Part shown: one piece after another, positions 56,448-64,000 of the stretch
Layout of the letters: each line of letters opens with the position of its first letter
Position numbering within the stretch: the stretch's first letter is position 1
Source of the DNA: Kushneria indalinina DSM 14324
GTDB lineage: Bacteria > Pseudomonadota > Gammaproteobacteria > Pseudomonadales > Halomonadaceae
Assembly (NCBI RefSeq): GCF_003385845.1
Contig: NZ_QRDJ01000006.1
Coordinates: 310,001 to 374,000 of the forward strand
Reading direction: 5' to 3'
DNA: 64,000 bases
The notes under the pieces: generated by a model
Database searches by the model: none
The model's input: the letters and a program-made list of their open reading frames with translations, nothing else
Told to the model about the DNA's origin: nothing
Made by a program: the position numbers and the translations under genes

Positions 56448-57478
56448 ACGTACTGTTGTCCTGCGTCGGCCGGCGCGGTTATCTGGTGGACTATTTTCGC
56501 GAGGCACTGGCCGGACAGGGGCGTGTCATCGCGGCCAACAGTGACCCCCTGACCGATGGCATGTGGCGTGCCGATCGCGCCTACGAAGTGCCTGCGGTCA
56601 ATGATGCAGGCTATATCGACGCGCTGCTTGATATTGCGGAGAAGGAAAATGTCGAACTGGTGGTATCGCTTTTTGATATTGACCTGCCTTTTCTCAGTGC
56701 CGCCCGGGATCGATTTGCCGCGCGCGGCATTCGGGTTGCCGTCCCGGATGAGGCGGTCGTGGATATCGCCAATGACAAATGGCGTACCCAGATATTTTTG
56801 CAGGAACACGGCTTCGATGGCCCGCGCACCTGGGCGTCTCCTGCATCGGCGCTGGAGGCTGTCAACGCCGGTGAGGTACGCTGGCCGCTGTTTGTGAAGC
56901 CTCGCTGGGGCATGGGGTCCATCGGGGTTCAGGTGGCTCGTGATACTGATGAGTTGCGCTTTTTTCATGAACATACCCGCCGCGCCATTGCCCGCAGCTA
57001 TCTCACGCTGATGGAAGATCGCGTTATTGAAAAGGATGGCCGCGGCGACGTGTTGATTCAGGAAGGCATTGCCGGGCAGGAGTACGGGCTCGATATCTTC
57101 AACGATTTTGAGCGCCGCCACGTGATCACCACCGTCAAGCGCAAGGTGCGCATGCGCTCGGGTGAAACCGATGTGGCCGAGGTGGTGGACATGCCGGCAC
57201 TGACGCAGCTGGGCGAGCGCCTGGGGCGCCAGCTCGGGCATGTGGGCAATCTGGATGTCGATGTCATGGTCAGCGGCGACCGTCTGGCCGTGATCGAGTT
57301 CAATGCCCGCTTCGGTGGGGGGTATCCGTTCTCGCACCTGGCCGGTGCCAACTATCCTGAAATGCTGGTGCATCTTGCACAGGGCCGGCCGCTGGCGCCT
57401 GCCGTGGCGCGTGTCGGCACCTTCGGGCTCAAGGCGCTGGTGCCCATGCAGGCTCCTGAACCGGCCAAAAATACCTGA
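56444..57478 (+). CDS. ATP-grasp ligase (carbamoyl-phosphate synthase-like)
   Basis: The 344-residue protein has an N-terminal Rossmann-like pre-ATP-grasp domain (VLLSCVGRRGYLVDYF) and an ATP-grasp core. Visible elements are the lysine in WPLFVKPRWGMGSIGVQ, the metal-binding acidic residues in DVDVMVSGDRLAVIEFNARFGGGYPF, and the loop GIAGQEYGLDIF. Enzymes of this type join a carboxylate to an amine through an acyl-phosphate. Within an amino-sugar cluster it could attach an amino acid or other acid to the sugar nitrogen. The exact reaction is unknown. Confidence 0.8.
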   Translation: MNVLLSCVGRRGYLVDYFREALAGQGRVIAANSDPLTDGMWRADRAYEVPAVNDAGYIDALLDIAEKENVELVVSLFDIDLPFLSAARDRFAARGIRVAVPDEAVVDIANDKWRTQIFLQEHGFDGPRTWASPASALEAVNAGEVRWPLFVKPRWGMGSIGVQVARDTDELRFFHEHTRRAIARSYLTLMEDRVIEKDGRGDVLIQEGIAGQEYGLDIFNDFERRHVITTVKRKVRMRSGETDVAEVVDMPALTQLGERLGRQLGHVGNLDVDVMVSGDRLAVIEFNARFGGGYPFSHLAGANYPEMLVHLAQGRPLAPAVARVGTFGLKALVPMQAPEPAKNT

Positions 57479-57516
57479 ACCACAGGCCCTGCGGTTTCGT
57501 TTGACAGGAGTACCAC

Positions 57517-59040
57517 GTGTCGGTCAAGGCCAATGCGCTTGCCAACTATGCCGGTCAGCTTTACACCACGCTGATCGGTATTGTCGTTTATCCCTTTTAT
57601 CTGGCCTGGATGGGCGAGGAAGCCTACGGTCTGGTGGGGTTTTTCATTGTCCTGCAGGCTTGGCTCAATTTGCTGGACATGGGCATGTCGCCCACCCTGG
57701 CCCGCGAAACGGCCAGGGCGGCCACGCACCAGGGCGATCAGTGGCAACAGCTGCGAGGGCTGGTGCGAAGCCTTGAGATCGTGTTTCTGGGGCTGGCGGT
57801 TGTCATGGTGGTGTCGATCACGCTGGGCAGCGACTGGATCGCCAATCACTGGCTCGAAGTCGATACGCTGTCACGCGAGGAGGTGGCCTGGTGCATCGTG
57901 CTGATGGGCTTCATGGTCGGCATGCGCTGGCTGGCATCATTATATCGAAGCGGCATCCAGGGGCTGGAGCGCCAGGTGTCGCTGAATGTGGCCAATGTCG
58001 TGATCGCCACCTTCAAGTTCGTCGGTGTCCTGCTGATTCTGCAGTTTGTCAGTACGCAGCCCAGCGCCTACTTCGAATACCAGATCGCCATTGCGCTACT
58101 GGAGCTTCTGGTACTGGGGATCATGTTCTATCGCCTGCTGGGCGGACGCGAACGATGGCAGGGATTTTCATGGGCCGTGCTGCGACCGGTGCTGCCCTTT
58201 GCCGGCGGCGTGGCCTACACAGCCGGTATCTGGATATTGATGACGCAGCTCGACAAGCTGCTGCTGTCGTCGTTTCTGCCGCTGTCGGAATATGGCTATT
58301 TCACTCTGGTCGTGGTGGTGGCCAACGCGATCATGACGCTGACCATGCCGATCAGTCGCGCCCTGATGCCGCGCATGACGGGGCTGCTGGCCAGTCAGGA
58401 AGAGGCGCAGATGCTGCGCCTGTACCGTCATGCCTCCCAGTTTATCGCCGCCACACTGCTGCCGGTGGCCGGCATGGTGGCCCTGTACGGGGGGCAGCTG
58501 CTGTATGCCTGGACTGGTAACATGGAGGCCGCTCAGTGGGGGGCGCCCATTTTGCTCTGGTATGCGCTGGGCAACGGCCTGCTCGCCATCGGTGCCTTTC
58601 AGTATTACCTCCAGTACGCCCATGGTCAGCTGCGCCTGCATGTCATCTACAACACCATTTCCGTGCTGATCGTGGTGCCGGTAGTCGTGGTAGCCGCCTG
58701 GCAGTGGCAGGCGATCGGCGTGGCCGTGGCCTGGTGCGCTTTCCGCCTGCTGTCGTTTCTGCTCTGGACCCCCTTCGTACATTCAAGGTTTGCCCCGGGG
58801 ATCCATCGCCAGTGGATGACCCGGGACATTCTGCCCTGTGCGGTCGCCACGGCCCTGATGCTGCTGTTGTATCAGTGGCTGGGGCTGTCTCTCTGGACGC
58901 TGCCCAGGCCCTGGATATTTGTCAGTCTGATGGGCATGGGCGTCGCCATCCTGCTGGTCAACGCCGTGGTTTCCTCGGTAGGGCGCGACATGATCATTCG
59001 CCGTTTACAGGAGAGAAAGCATGCCCGCGCGACCCACTGA
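57517..59040 (+). CDS. wzx: Wzx-like polysaccharide flippase
   Basis: The 507-residue protein has about 14 membrane helices and belongs to the MATE/PST flippase superfamily that moves undecaprenyl-linked oligosaccharide units across the inner membrane. It begins NALANYAGQLYTTLIGIVVYPFYL with the polar residues typical of the first Wzx helix, and has GMSPTLARETARA after helix 2. The GTG start at 57517 has an ACAGGAG site. It lies 38 bases after the ATP-grasp gene. Assignment to Wzx over other flippases rests on the neighbouring sugar genes. Confidence 0.85.
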   Translation: MSVKANALANYAGQLYTTLIGIVVYPFYLAWMGEEAYGLVGFFIVLQAWLNLLDMGMSPTLARETARAATHQGDQWQQLRGLVRSLEIVFLGLAVVMVVSITLGSDWIANHWLEVDTLSREEVAWCIVLMGFMVGMRWLASLYRSGIQGLERQVSLNVANVVIATFKFVGVLLILQFVSTQPSAYFEYQIAIALLELLVLGIMFYRLLGGRERWQGFSWAVLRPVLPFAGGVAYTAGIWILMTQLDKLLLSSFLPLSEYGYFTLVVVVANAIMTLTMPISRALMPRMTGLLASQEEAQMLRLYRHASQFIAATLLPVAGMVALYGGQLLYAWTGNMEAAQWGAPILLWYALGNGLLAIGAFQYYLQYAHGQLRLHVIYNTISVLIVVPVVVVAAWQWQAIGVAVAWCAFRLLSFLLWTPFVHSRFAPGIHRQWMTRDILPCAVATALMLLLYQWLGLSLWTLPRPWIFVSLMGMGVAILLVNAVVSSVGRDMIIRRLQERKHARATH

Positions 59041-60148
59041 GGCACCATCCGCCGATGCACCATTCAATGACGCACTGCCCACTGATGCCCTGCCCACACA
59101 AGAGGCGCTTGTCCGGCACTGGCCGAGTGACGCGGACAGGCCCGAGGTCAGCGTTATATGCACGACCTTTAATCAGGCCGGCTATATCCGGGAGACCATC
59201 GAGGGCTTTTTGCGTCAGCAAACGGATTTCTGCTTTGAAATCATCGTTCACGATGATGCCTCGACCGATGGCACGGCAGACATCGTGGCCGAATACGCGG
59301 CTCGCTACCCTCGTGTCATCCGGGCCGTATTGCGTGATGAAAACCAGTACCAGAAGGGCCACCGCATCATGCCGCTGGCGGCAGGTTTTGCCCGGGGCGC
59401 GTATCTGGCGCTGTGTGAAGGCGACGATTTCTGGTGTGATGAACAAAAGCTTGCCCGGCAATACCGCGCCATGCAGGCCCGCCCCGAGATTGCGATCAGC
59501 TATCACAACGTGATTCGTCGCGGCCCCGAGCAGGAGAGCCTGCATATCGATGTGCAGGACAGTCGCAATCATGAGCGTGTGGTGGCGCTTGATGAGCTGC
59601 TGGTCCATACCGGTGACTACTGCCCGTCACCCTCGCTGATGCTGCATCGAAGCGTGGTGGAGCGGCTTCCCGAGTGGTTCTATACCACGGCGCCGGTAGG
59701 CGACTTCTATCTTCAGGTCCTTGCGGCCTGGCCGGCCGGGGCGTTGTATCTGCCTGATGTCATGGCGGTCTATCGCACCCAGGCTCAGGGGTCATGGTCG
59801 CAGCAACAGCGCCAGCTGGAAGACGACCGGCGCTACGCGCGTCATCAGGACTTCATGGCCCGTCATGCCGAGTGCATGCATCATCTGGCGACCATGCTGG
59901 ACGCTTCTCATACACCCTCCATTACGCTGGCCATGGCGCGGCGCTGGTATTACGCCTCGGTGGAATATCTTCAGGCGGGCCGCTATCGCGGTTTCCGGGA
60001 TGCCATCGCGGCCAGCATGCATCAGCAGGCCATCTCTGCCCCGCAGCGGCTGCTGTTTCTACTGCGTCGGACCCCTCGACTGGCGGGCCGGCTGATCGCG
60101 ATGCGTCATCAGTATCAGCGCCGGCGCCGCTCGACGGACTGCGCCTGA
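59021..60148 (+). CDS. Family 2 glycosyltransferase
   Basis: The 375-residue protein has a GT-A glycosyltransferase domain from about residue 40: VSVICTTFNQAGYIRETIEGFL, then EIIVHDDASTDGTADIV with the nucleotide-binding Asp, and LALCEGDDFWCDEQKL carrying the DxD-like metal site. The first 40 residues are low-complexity and acidic. The C-terminal 100 residues are helical and basic. It overlaps the flippase gene by 20 bases, with AGGAGAG as RBS. It is the only glycosyltransferase in the cluster, so other transferases must lie elsewhere. Confidence 0.92.
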   Translation: MPARPTEAPSADAPFNDALPTDALPTQEALVRHWPSDADRPEVSVICTTFNQAGYIRETIEGFLRQQTDFCFEIIVHDDASTDGTADIVAEYAARYPRVIRAVLRDENQYQKGHRIMPLAAGFARGAYLALCEGDDFWCDEQKLARQYRAMQARPEIAISYHNVIRRGPEQESLHIDVQDSRNHERVVALDELLVHTGDYCPSPSLMLHRSVVERLPEWFYTTAPVGDFYLQVLAAWPAGALYLPDVMAVYRTQAQGSWSQQQRQLEDDRRYARHQDFMARHAECMHHLATMLDASHTPSITLAMARRWYYASVEYLQAGRYRGFRDAIAASMHQQAISAPQRLLFLLRRTPRLAGRLIAMRHQYQRRRRSTDCA

Positions 60149-60216
60149 CCGGGCACCGGTCAGTCCGCACGCTGGTCTGACAGGGTTCTGGCCGGTCCGG
60201 GAACAATACTGGTCTG

Positions 60217-60253
60217 AAAAAGGCCCCTGAACCCTGCCGGGGTCAGGGGCCTT
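60217..60253 (-). terminator. Terminator between convergent glycosyltransferase and acyl-CoA ligase genes
   Basis: An 11-bp stem (60220-60230 with 60243-60253) ends in five T on the minus strand, so it terminates the acyl-CoA ligase gene. It may also stop readthrough from the polysaccharide operon. Confidence 0.85.
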
Positions 60254-60265
60254 GTCATGAGGGGG

Positions 60266-61927
60266 TCAGGCGGTGGCCATCTGCGTTTTCTGATGCTCGC
60301 GCAGCGCATATTTCTGCAGCTTGCCGGTCGAGGTTCTGGGCAGTGACGTTTGAAACGTGATATGCCGCGGCACCTTGAAGTGCGCCATGTGCTCACGACA
60401 CCAGTTCAGCAGGTCGGCCTCATTCGGAGTGTCGGTTCCGGAGGCCGATACCACGAAGGCATGGGGGGTTTCGCCCCAGAAATCATGCGGTCTGGCGATC
60501 ACGGCGACCTCGCGGATGGCGGGATGGCTCATCATGATCTCCTCGATCTCGATGGAGGAGATCGATTCGCCCCCCGAGATGATGATGTCCTTGGCGCGAT
60601 CGCGAATTTCGATATAGCCATCCTCGTGCATGACGGCGATATCACCGGTGTCGAGCCAGCCTCGGCCCATGGCTTCCCGTGTGGCGTCGGGATTTTTAAT
60701 GTAGCCCTGCATGATCGTGTTGCCACGCAGCATGAGATGGCCCAGCGACTGGCCGTCGGCGGGCACGTCCTCGTGGGTCACCGGGTCCTTCAGGGCGACA
60801 CGCTCGATGGCGAAGGTGCCCACGCCCTGGCGGATCTGAAGGCGCGCACGCGCTTCATGGGTCATTGATGACCACTCCGGCTGAAACTGGCAGACCAGTG
60901 AGGGGCCATAGGTTTCGGTCATGCCGTAAAGGTGCAGCACGTCAAACCCCAGCGCGCTCATGCGGGCGATGGTGGCGGAATTGGGCGGGGCGCCGCCCGT
61001 GGCCAGCAGTACCGGCCGGGGCAGCGGTGTAGACGCCTCGGGGCGGTCCAGCAGCATGGTCATGATGATGGGGGCGGCGGCCATGTGGGTGATGCCCCGG
61101 GCATGAATCATGTTCAGTACCCGGGCCGGTTCAACCCGCCGCATGCAGACATGCGTGCCACCGGCCGCCGTGACCGCCCAGGTGTGGGTCCAGCCGTTGC
61201 AGTGGAACATGGGCAGCGTCCACAGATAGACCGTGCGGTCATCCATCTTCAGCGTCAGCGTATTGGACAGCGCATTGAGATAGGCGCCCCGGTGGCTGTA
61301 GATCACGCCCTTGGGATTGCCCGTGGTACCCGAGGTGTAGTTGAGCGCGATGCAGTCGCACTCGTCATCGGGCAGCCTCGGTGAGCAGGGCGTCGCGCTT
61401 TCCAGCAGCGACTCGTAGGCGTGAGGCGCCGGCCGATCCCATGGTGAACCATCATCACTGGCATCCTCGACCTCGATCAGCAGCGGTGGCGAAGACTCAA
61501 GCTGTGCCAGCGCCTTCACGACGACGCTGCGCAGGCTTCGATCAAAGATCAGCACGCGTGACTCGGCGTGCGCCATGATAAAGGCGATCGAGGCACCATC
61601 GAGTCTGGCATTGATGGCATTGAGGACACCGCCCGCCATCGGCACGCCGTAATGGGCCTCCAGCATCGCCCTTGAGTTCATGCCCAGGGTCGAAACCACA
61701 TTGCCCGGTGTGATACCCATGGCCTGCAGGGCGCCGGCGAGCTGTCGACTGCGCTGGTAAAAGCCTCGATAGGAGAGAGTGACATCACCATCCACGACCG
61801 CCAACCGGTCCGGATGAACTCGCACGGCGCGTTCCAGAAAACTGATGGGGGACAGGGGCACATGATTGCTTTCCCCCTGTGGTGGGCCTGATGACTGCTG
61901 TGTTGCGCCGGAATTATCCAATGCCAT
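60266..61927 (-). CDS. Acyl-CoA synthetase (AMP-forming)
   Basis: The 553-residue enzyme activates a carboxylic acid to its CoA thioester through an acyl-AMP. Motifs are NYTSGTTGNPKGVIYSHRG near residue 195, LHLYGMTETYGP (A5), GWLDTGDIAVMHEDGYIEIRDRAKDII (A7-A8) and the C-terminal catalytic lysine in PRTSTGKLQKYALRE. The overall pattern matches the medium-chain or methylmercaptopropionate (DmdB-like) ligase group. The substrate cannot be told from the sequence. It diverges from the dehydrogenase genes across 370 bases, suggesting one fatty- or branched-acid catabolic locus. Confidence 0.92.
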   Translation of the reverse strand: MALDNSGATQQSSGPPQGESNHVPLSPISFLERAVRVHPDRLAVVDGDVTLSYRGFYQRSRQLAGALQAMGITPGNVVSTLGMNSRAMLEAHYGVPMAGGVLNAINARLDGASIAFIMAHAESRVLIFDRSLRSVVVKALAQLESSPPLLIEVEDASDDGSPWDRPAPHAYESLLESATPCSPRLPDDECDCIALNYTSGTTGNPKGVIYSHRGAYLNALSNTLTLKMDDRTVYLWTLPMFHCNGWTHTWAVTAAGGTHVCMRRVEPARVLNMIHARGITHMAAAPIIMTMLLDRPEASTPLPRPVLLATGGAPPNSATIARMSALGFDVLHLYGMTETYGPSLVCQFQPEWSSMTHEARARLQIRQGVGTFAIERVALKDPVTHEDVPADGQSLGHLMLRGNTIMQGYIKNPDATREAMGRGWLDTGDIAVMHEDGYIEIRDRAKDIIISGGESISSIEIEEIMMSHPAIREVAVIARPHDFWGETPHAFVVSASGTDTPNEADLLNWCREHMAHFKVPRHITFQTSLPRTSTGKLQKYALREHQKTQMATA

Positions 61928-62051
61928 ATCTCCACGATATTGTAAATATGCCTTTTTATTTTTAATGAGTATTAATTAAATAAATGATGCGGGGCACAAT
62001 AACCCTGACAATCAAGATGTTTATTCAATATCAGTTAATAAACAGACTTTT

Positions 62052-62075
62052 TTAATTTAATAAAAATTAAATTAA
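62052..62075. repeat. Perfect inverted repeat in the AT-rich divergent region
   Basis: The ten bases at 62052-62061 are the exact reverse complement of 62066-62075, with AAAA between. It lies in a very AT-rich stretch (about 61950-62270) between the divergent acyl-CoA ligase and SDR genes, and may be an operator. I see no gene in this 370-base gap. Confidence 0.4.
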
Positions 62076-62297
62076 CCTGCCTATATACCTGTCTACAATA
62101 TAAACATGTGCGGTCTGTTTTTTGTTTTCTATAAACGACATGGTCGATACGGCACACCCAGGCCGGAAAATACGTCGTAGTTTGAAGGTTATTCTTGATT
62201 AATTTCTGCGGCTGCATACATCGTTTATATTTAATATTGAATATAATTATGTGTTGGCATGTGTGAGTCATTTATGGAACCCGATGCTGGAGCAGCG

Positions 62298-63080
62298 ATG
62301 ACGGCGGATATTGAAAAGCGCCTGCGCCTGGACGGTCAGGTGGCGTTGATTACGGGTGCCGCCAGCGGGCTGGGCGCGCATTTCAGTCAGGTGCTTGGCA
62401 GTGCCGGAGCATCACTGATGCTGACCGGCCGGCGCCGGGCGCCGCTTGAGGCGCAGGCCGACGAATTGCGTGCCCGGGGCGTCAGGGTCTGGGTATGTGA
62501 CATGGACATTCGTGATGAAGACGATGTGAATCGCGCGCTCGAGACGCTGGCGCTTGAGGCGGGGCAGGGCCCGGATATCGTGGTCAACAACGCCGGCATT
62601 ACGGACACGACCTCGGCGATGTCACGTGAGATGGAGGCATGGACCGATATCGTGGATACCAACCTCAACGGTGCCATGCGCGTGTCACAGGCCGCAGCCC
62701 GGGACATGCAGGCCCGGGAACGGGGCGGCGTGATCGTTAATGTGGCCTCGATTCTCGGTCTGCGGGTGGCCGGTCACGTGGCGGCCTACAGCGCCAGCAA
62801 GGCCGGGCTGGTGCAGCTTACCAAAAGTCTGGCGCTTGAATGGGCGCGCCACGGCATTCGCGTGAACGCGCTGGCCCCGGGCTATATCGACACACCGCTG
62901 AATCACGATTTTTTCCAGAGCGAGCAGGGGCAGAAGCTGGTCCGGCGTATTCCCCAGAGACGCCTGGGTGCGCCGGAGTCCCTGGATGGCCCCTTGCTGC
63001 TGCTGTGCAGCGAGGCCGGTAACTACATGACCGGCAGCGTGCTCACGGTCGATGGCGGCCACATGGTCAGCTCGCTCTGA
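62298..63080 (+). CDS. Short-chain dehydrogenase/reductase
   Basis: This is a classical SDR of 260 residues with the NAD(P) motif TGAASGLGAHF near residue 19, the structural NNAG (VVNNAGITD), the catalytic YSASK, and the end motif GSVLTVDGGHMVSSL. The ATG at 62298 (MTADIEKRL) has a GGAG site; starts at 62274 or 62259 would add up to 13 unconserved residues. It lies 29 bases before an acyl-CoA dehydrogenase gene, so a 3-hydroxyacyl-CoA or related dehydrogenase role is plausible. The substrate is not known. Confidence 0.9.
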   Translation: MTADIEKRLRLDGQVALITGAASGLGAHFSQVLGSAGASLMLTGRRRAPLEAQADELRARGVRVWVCDMDIRDEDDVNRALETLALEAGQGPDIVVNNAGITDTTSAMSREMEAWTDIVDTNLNGAMRVSQAAARDMQARERGGVIVNVASILGLRVAGHVAAYSASKAGLVQLTKSLALEWARHGIRVNALAPGYIDTPLNHDFFQSEQGQKLVRRIPQRRLGAPESLDGPLLLLCSEAGNYMTGSVLTVDGGHMVSSL

Positions 63081-63109
63081 CGCTCACTTCCTACCTGTCT
63101 GGATATCAC

Positions 63110-64000
63110 ATGGATTTCTCACTCCCCCGGGACATTGAACAGTACCGTCAGCGCATCAGTACCTTTGTGGATGAGCGCATCATGCCGCTGGAGCGGGATC
63201 GGGCCAATTACGATGAGCATGAAAACATCGTGGATCATCATCTGCAGCGGCTGCGCGGCGAGGTGAAGGAGGCCGGACTCTGGTCGCCTCAGATGCCGCA
63301 GTACCGCGGCGGCATGGGGCTTTCCATGGTGGGCATGGCGGCCTGCTATGAGGCGATGAACCGCTCCATCTTCGGACCGGTCTGCTTCAACGCCGTGGCC
63401 CCCGATGACGGCAACATGATGGTGCTCGAAAAGGTGGGTACCGACGAGCAGAAAACGCGCTGGCTGCAGCCGATTGTCGATGGCCGGGTTCGCAGTGCCT
63501 TTGCCCTGACCGAGCCGCACCCCGGCGCCGGCTCCGACATGGCCGGCATGATGCAGACCCGTGCCGAGCGACGCGGTGATCGCTGGGTGATCAACGGTCA
63601 CAAGTGGTTTATCACCGGCGCCGGGCTTGCCGAGCACTTCATGCTGGTGGCAAGAACCAGTGACGATGCGCGCAAGGGTCTGACCGTCTTTTTGTTTCAT
63701 CGTGACCAGCCCGGCTGGGAGATCAAGCGTCGCATTCCGATCATGGGCCCCGAGGAGCACGGCGGCCACTGCGAGCTGATCTTTGACGGGCTCGAGATTC
63801 CCGATGATCAGGTCGTGCTTGGGGTGGGCGAAGGCATGAAAGTGGCCCAGATCCGTCTGGCCCCGGCGCGCCTGACCCACTGCATGCGCTGGCTGGGTCT
63901 GGCACAACGCGCGATGGAAGAGGCGCTCGGCCATGTCGAAATGCGTCAGGCCTTTGGGGCGGCGCTGGCGGACAACCAGAGTATCCAGACCTCGCTGGGC
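63110..64000 (+). CDS. Acyl-CoA dehydrogenase, 5' part (partial at window end)
   Basis: The frame from ATG 63110 stays open for all 297 codons to the window end. The product belongs to the FAD-dependent acyl-CoA dehydrogenase family. The order is an N-terminal helical domain (MDFSLPRDIEQYRQR), then FALTEPHPGAGSDMAGM (FAD- and substrate-binding signature), INGHKWFITGAGLA, and the start of the C-terminal domain (GLAQRAMEEAL, RQAFGAALADNQ). About 100 residues, including the expected catalytic Glu region, lie beyond the end. It probably forms an operon with the SDR gene. Long ACAD forms of this type often act on branched or longer acyl chains. Confidence 0.93.
   Translation, partial: MDFSLPRDIEQYRQRISTFVDERIMPLERDRANYDEHENIVDHHLQRLRGEVKEAGLWSPQMPQYRGGMGLSMVGMAACYEAMNRSIFGPVCFNAVAPDDGNMMVLEKVGTDEQKTRWLQPIVDGRVRSAFALTEPHPGAGSDMAGMMQTRAERRGDRWVINGHKWFITGAGLAEHFMLVARTSDDARKGLTVFLFHRDQPGWEIKRRIPIMGPEEHGGHCELIFDGLEIPDDQVVLGVGEGMKVAQIRLAPARLTHCMRWLGLAQRAMEEALGHVEMRQAFGAALADNQSIQTSLG

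Noticed and set aside
62035-62271. A 78-codon minus-strand frame in the AT-rich gap
   Set aside because: Composition follows the AT-rich DNA, no RBS, and it overlaps the inverted repeat; most likely chance.
63119-63934. Long minus-strand frame at the window end
   Set aside because: It is the shadow of the plus-strand acyl-CoA dehydrogenase, which is open to the window edge and has clear family motifs.
1-64000. CRISPR arrays, insertion sequences, prophage or integron
   Set aside because: No regularly spaced repeats, transposase or integrase frames, or terminal repeats were seen; the tRNA arrays show no adjacent integrase or attachment-site duplication.

Overview
This 64 kb window is a chromosomal segment of a GC-rich gammaproteobacterium, most likely a halophilic member of the Halomonadaceae (Halomonas, Kushneria or Chromohalobacter type). 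The call rests on the family content: two complete Mrp-type cation/proton antiporter operons side by side, the order rpsF-rpsR-(DUF2232 membrane protein)-rplI-dnaB, a CrbSR-like acetate-sensing pair beside acs, and gammaproteobacterial housekeeping genes (plsB, ttcA, rsmJ, rnr, rlmB). Species level cannot be decided from the sequence alone. I see no insertion sequence, prophage, integrase or CRISPR array, and coding density is high.

Layout. 1-8.0 kb: 3' end of adk and its terminator; the overlapping operon tsaB-uppP-rsmJ; convergent plsB; divergent cardiolipin synthase; a UPF0149 (YecA/YgfB-like) gene; a SprT-like metalloprotease. 8.1-15.0 kb: acs (acetyl-CoA synthetase), a LuxR-type response regulator and a convergent 1313-residue hybrid histidine kinase with a sodium:solute symporter-like sensor, together resembling the CrbS/CrbR acetate switch. 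15.2-16.7 kb: ttcA, then a five-gene tRNA array Val-Asp-Asp-Val-Asp. 16.9-24.2 kb: threonine aldolase, the stress operon yeaG-yeaH-ycgB (PrkA kinase, VWA-like protein, SpoVR), and a membrane-anchored DNA/RNA endonuclease. 24.3-24.7 kb: three tRNA-Leu(CAG) genes on the minus strand. 24.9-32.6 kb: rnr-rlmB, then rpsF-rpsR-DUF2232-rplI, then dnaB and a small unknown gene.

32.7-38.2 kb is the most distinctive accessory region. It holds a promoter whose spacer is filled by a near-perfect Fur-box-like sequence, a single-module non-ribosomal peptide synthetase (C-A-T-TE) whose A domain carries the EntF-like serine code, and a translationally coupled gene for a GEIH-motif protein of unknown function. 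Together they suggest an iron-regulated seryl metabolite pathway. A small unknown gene with its own terminator follows. 38.7-39.7 kb: hemH.

39.7-51.9 kb: two divergent Mrp antiporter operons. The leftward one has six genes with a fused A/B subunit (Pha-like). The rightward one has seven separate genes (mnhABCDEFG). The last gene, mnhG, has an in-frame TAG at codon 6, so it is either truncated and reinitiated or a nascent pseudogene. The 551-base divergent promoter region holds a perfect 8+8 palindrome. A DUF3429 membrane protein and a strong terminator follow.

52.9-60.1 kb is a surface-polysaccharide cluster with seven co-directional, mostly overlapping genes: rfbB, rfbA, a DegT-family sugar aminotransferase, a GNAT acyltransferase, an ATP-grasp ligase, a Wzx-like flippase and a family 2 glycosyltransferase. 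It probably makes and uses a dTDP-4-amino-4,6-dideoxyhexose that is acylated or amidated. 60.3-64 kb is an acyl-CoA catabolism locus: an acyl-CoA ligase diverging from a short-chain dehydrogenase and an acyl-CoA dehydrogenase cut by the window end, separated by a very AT-rich region with an inverted repeat.
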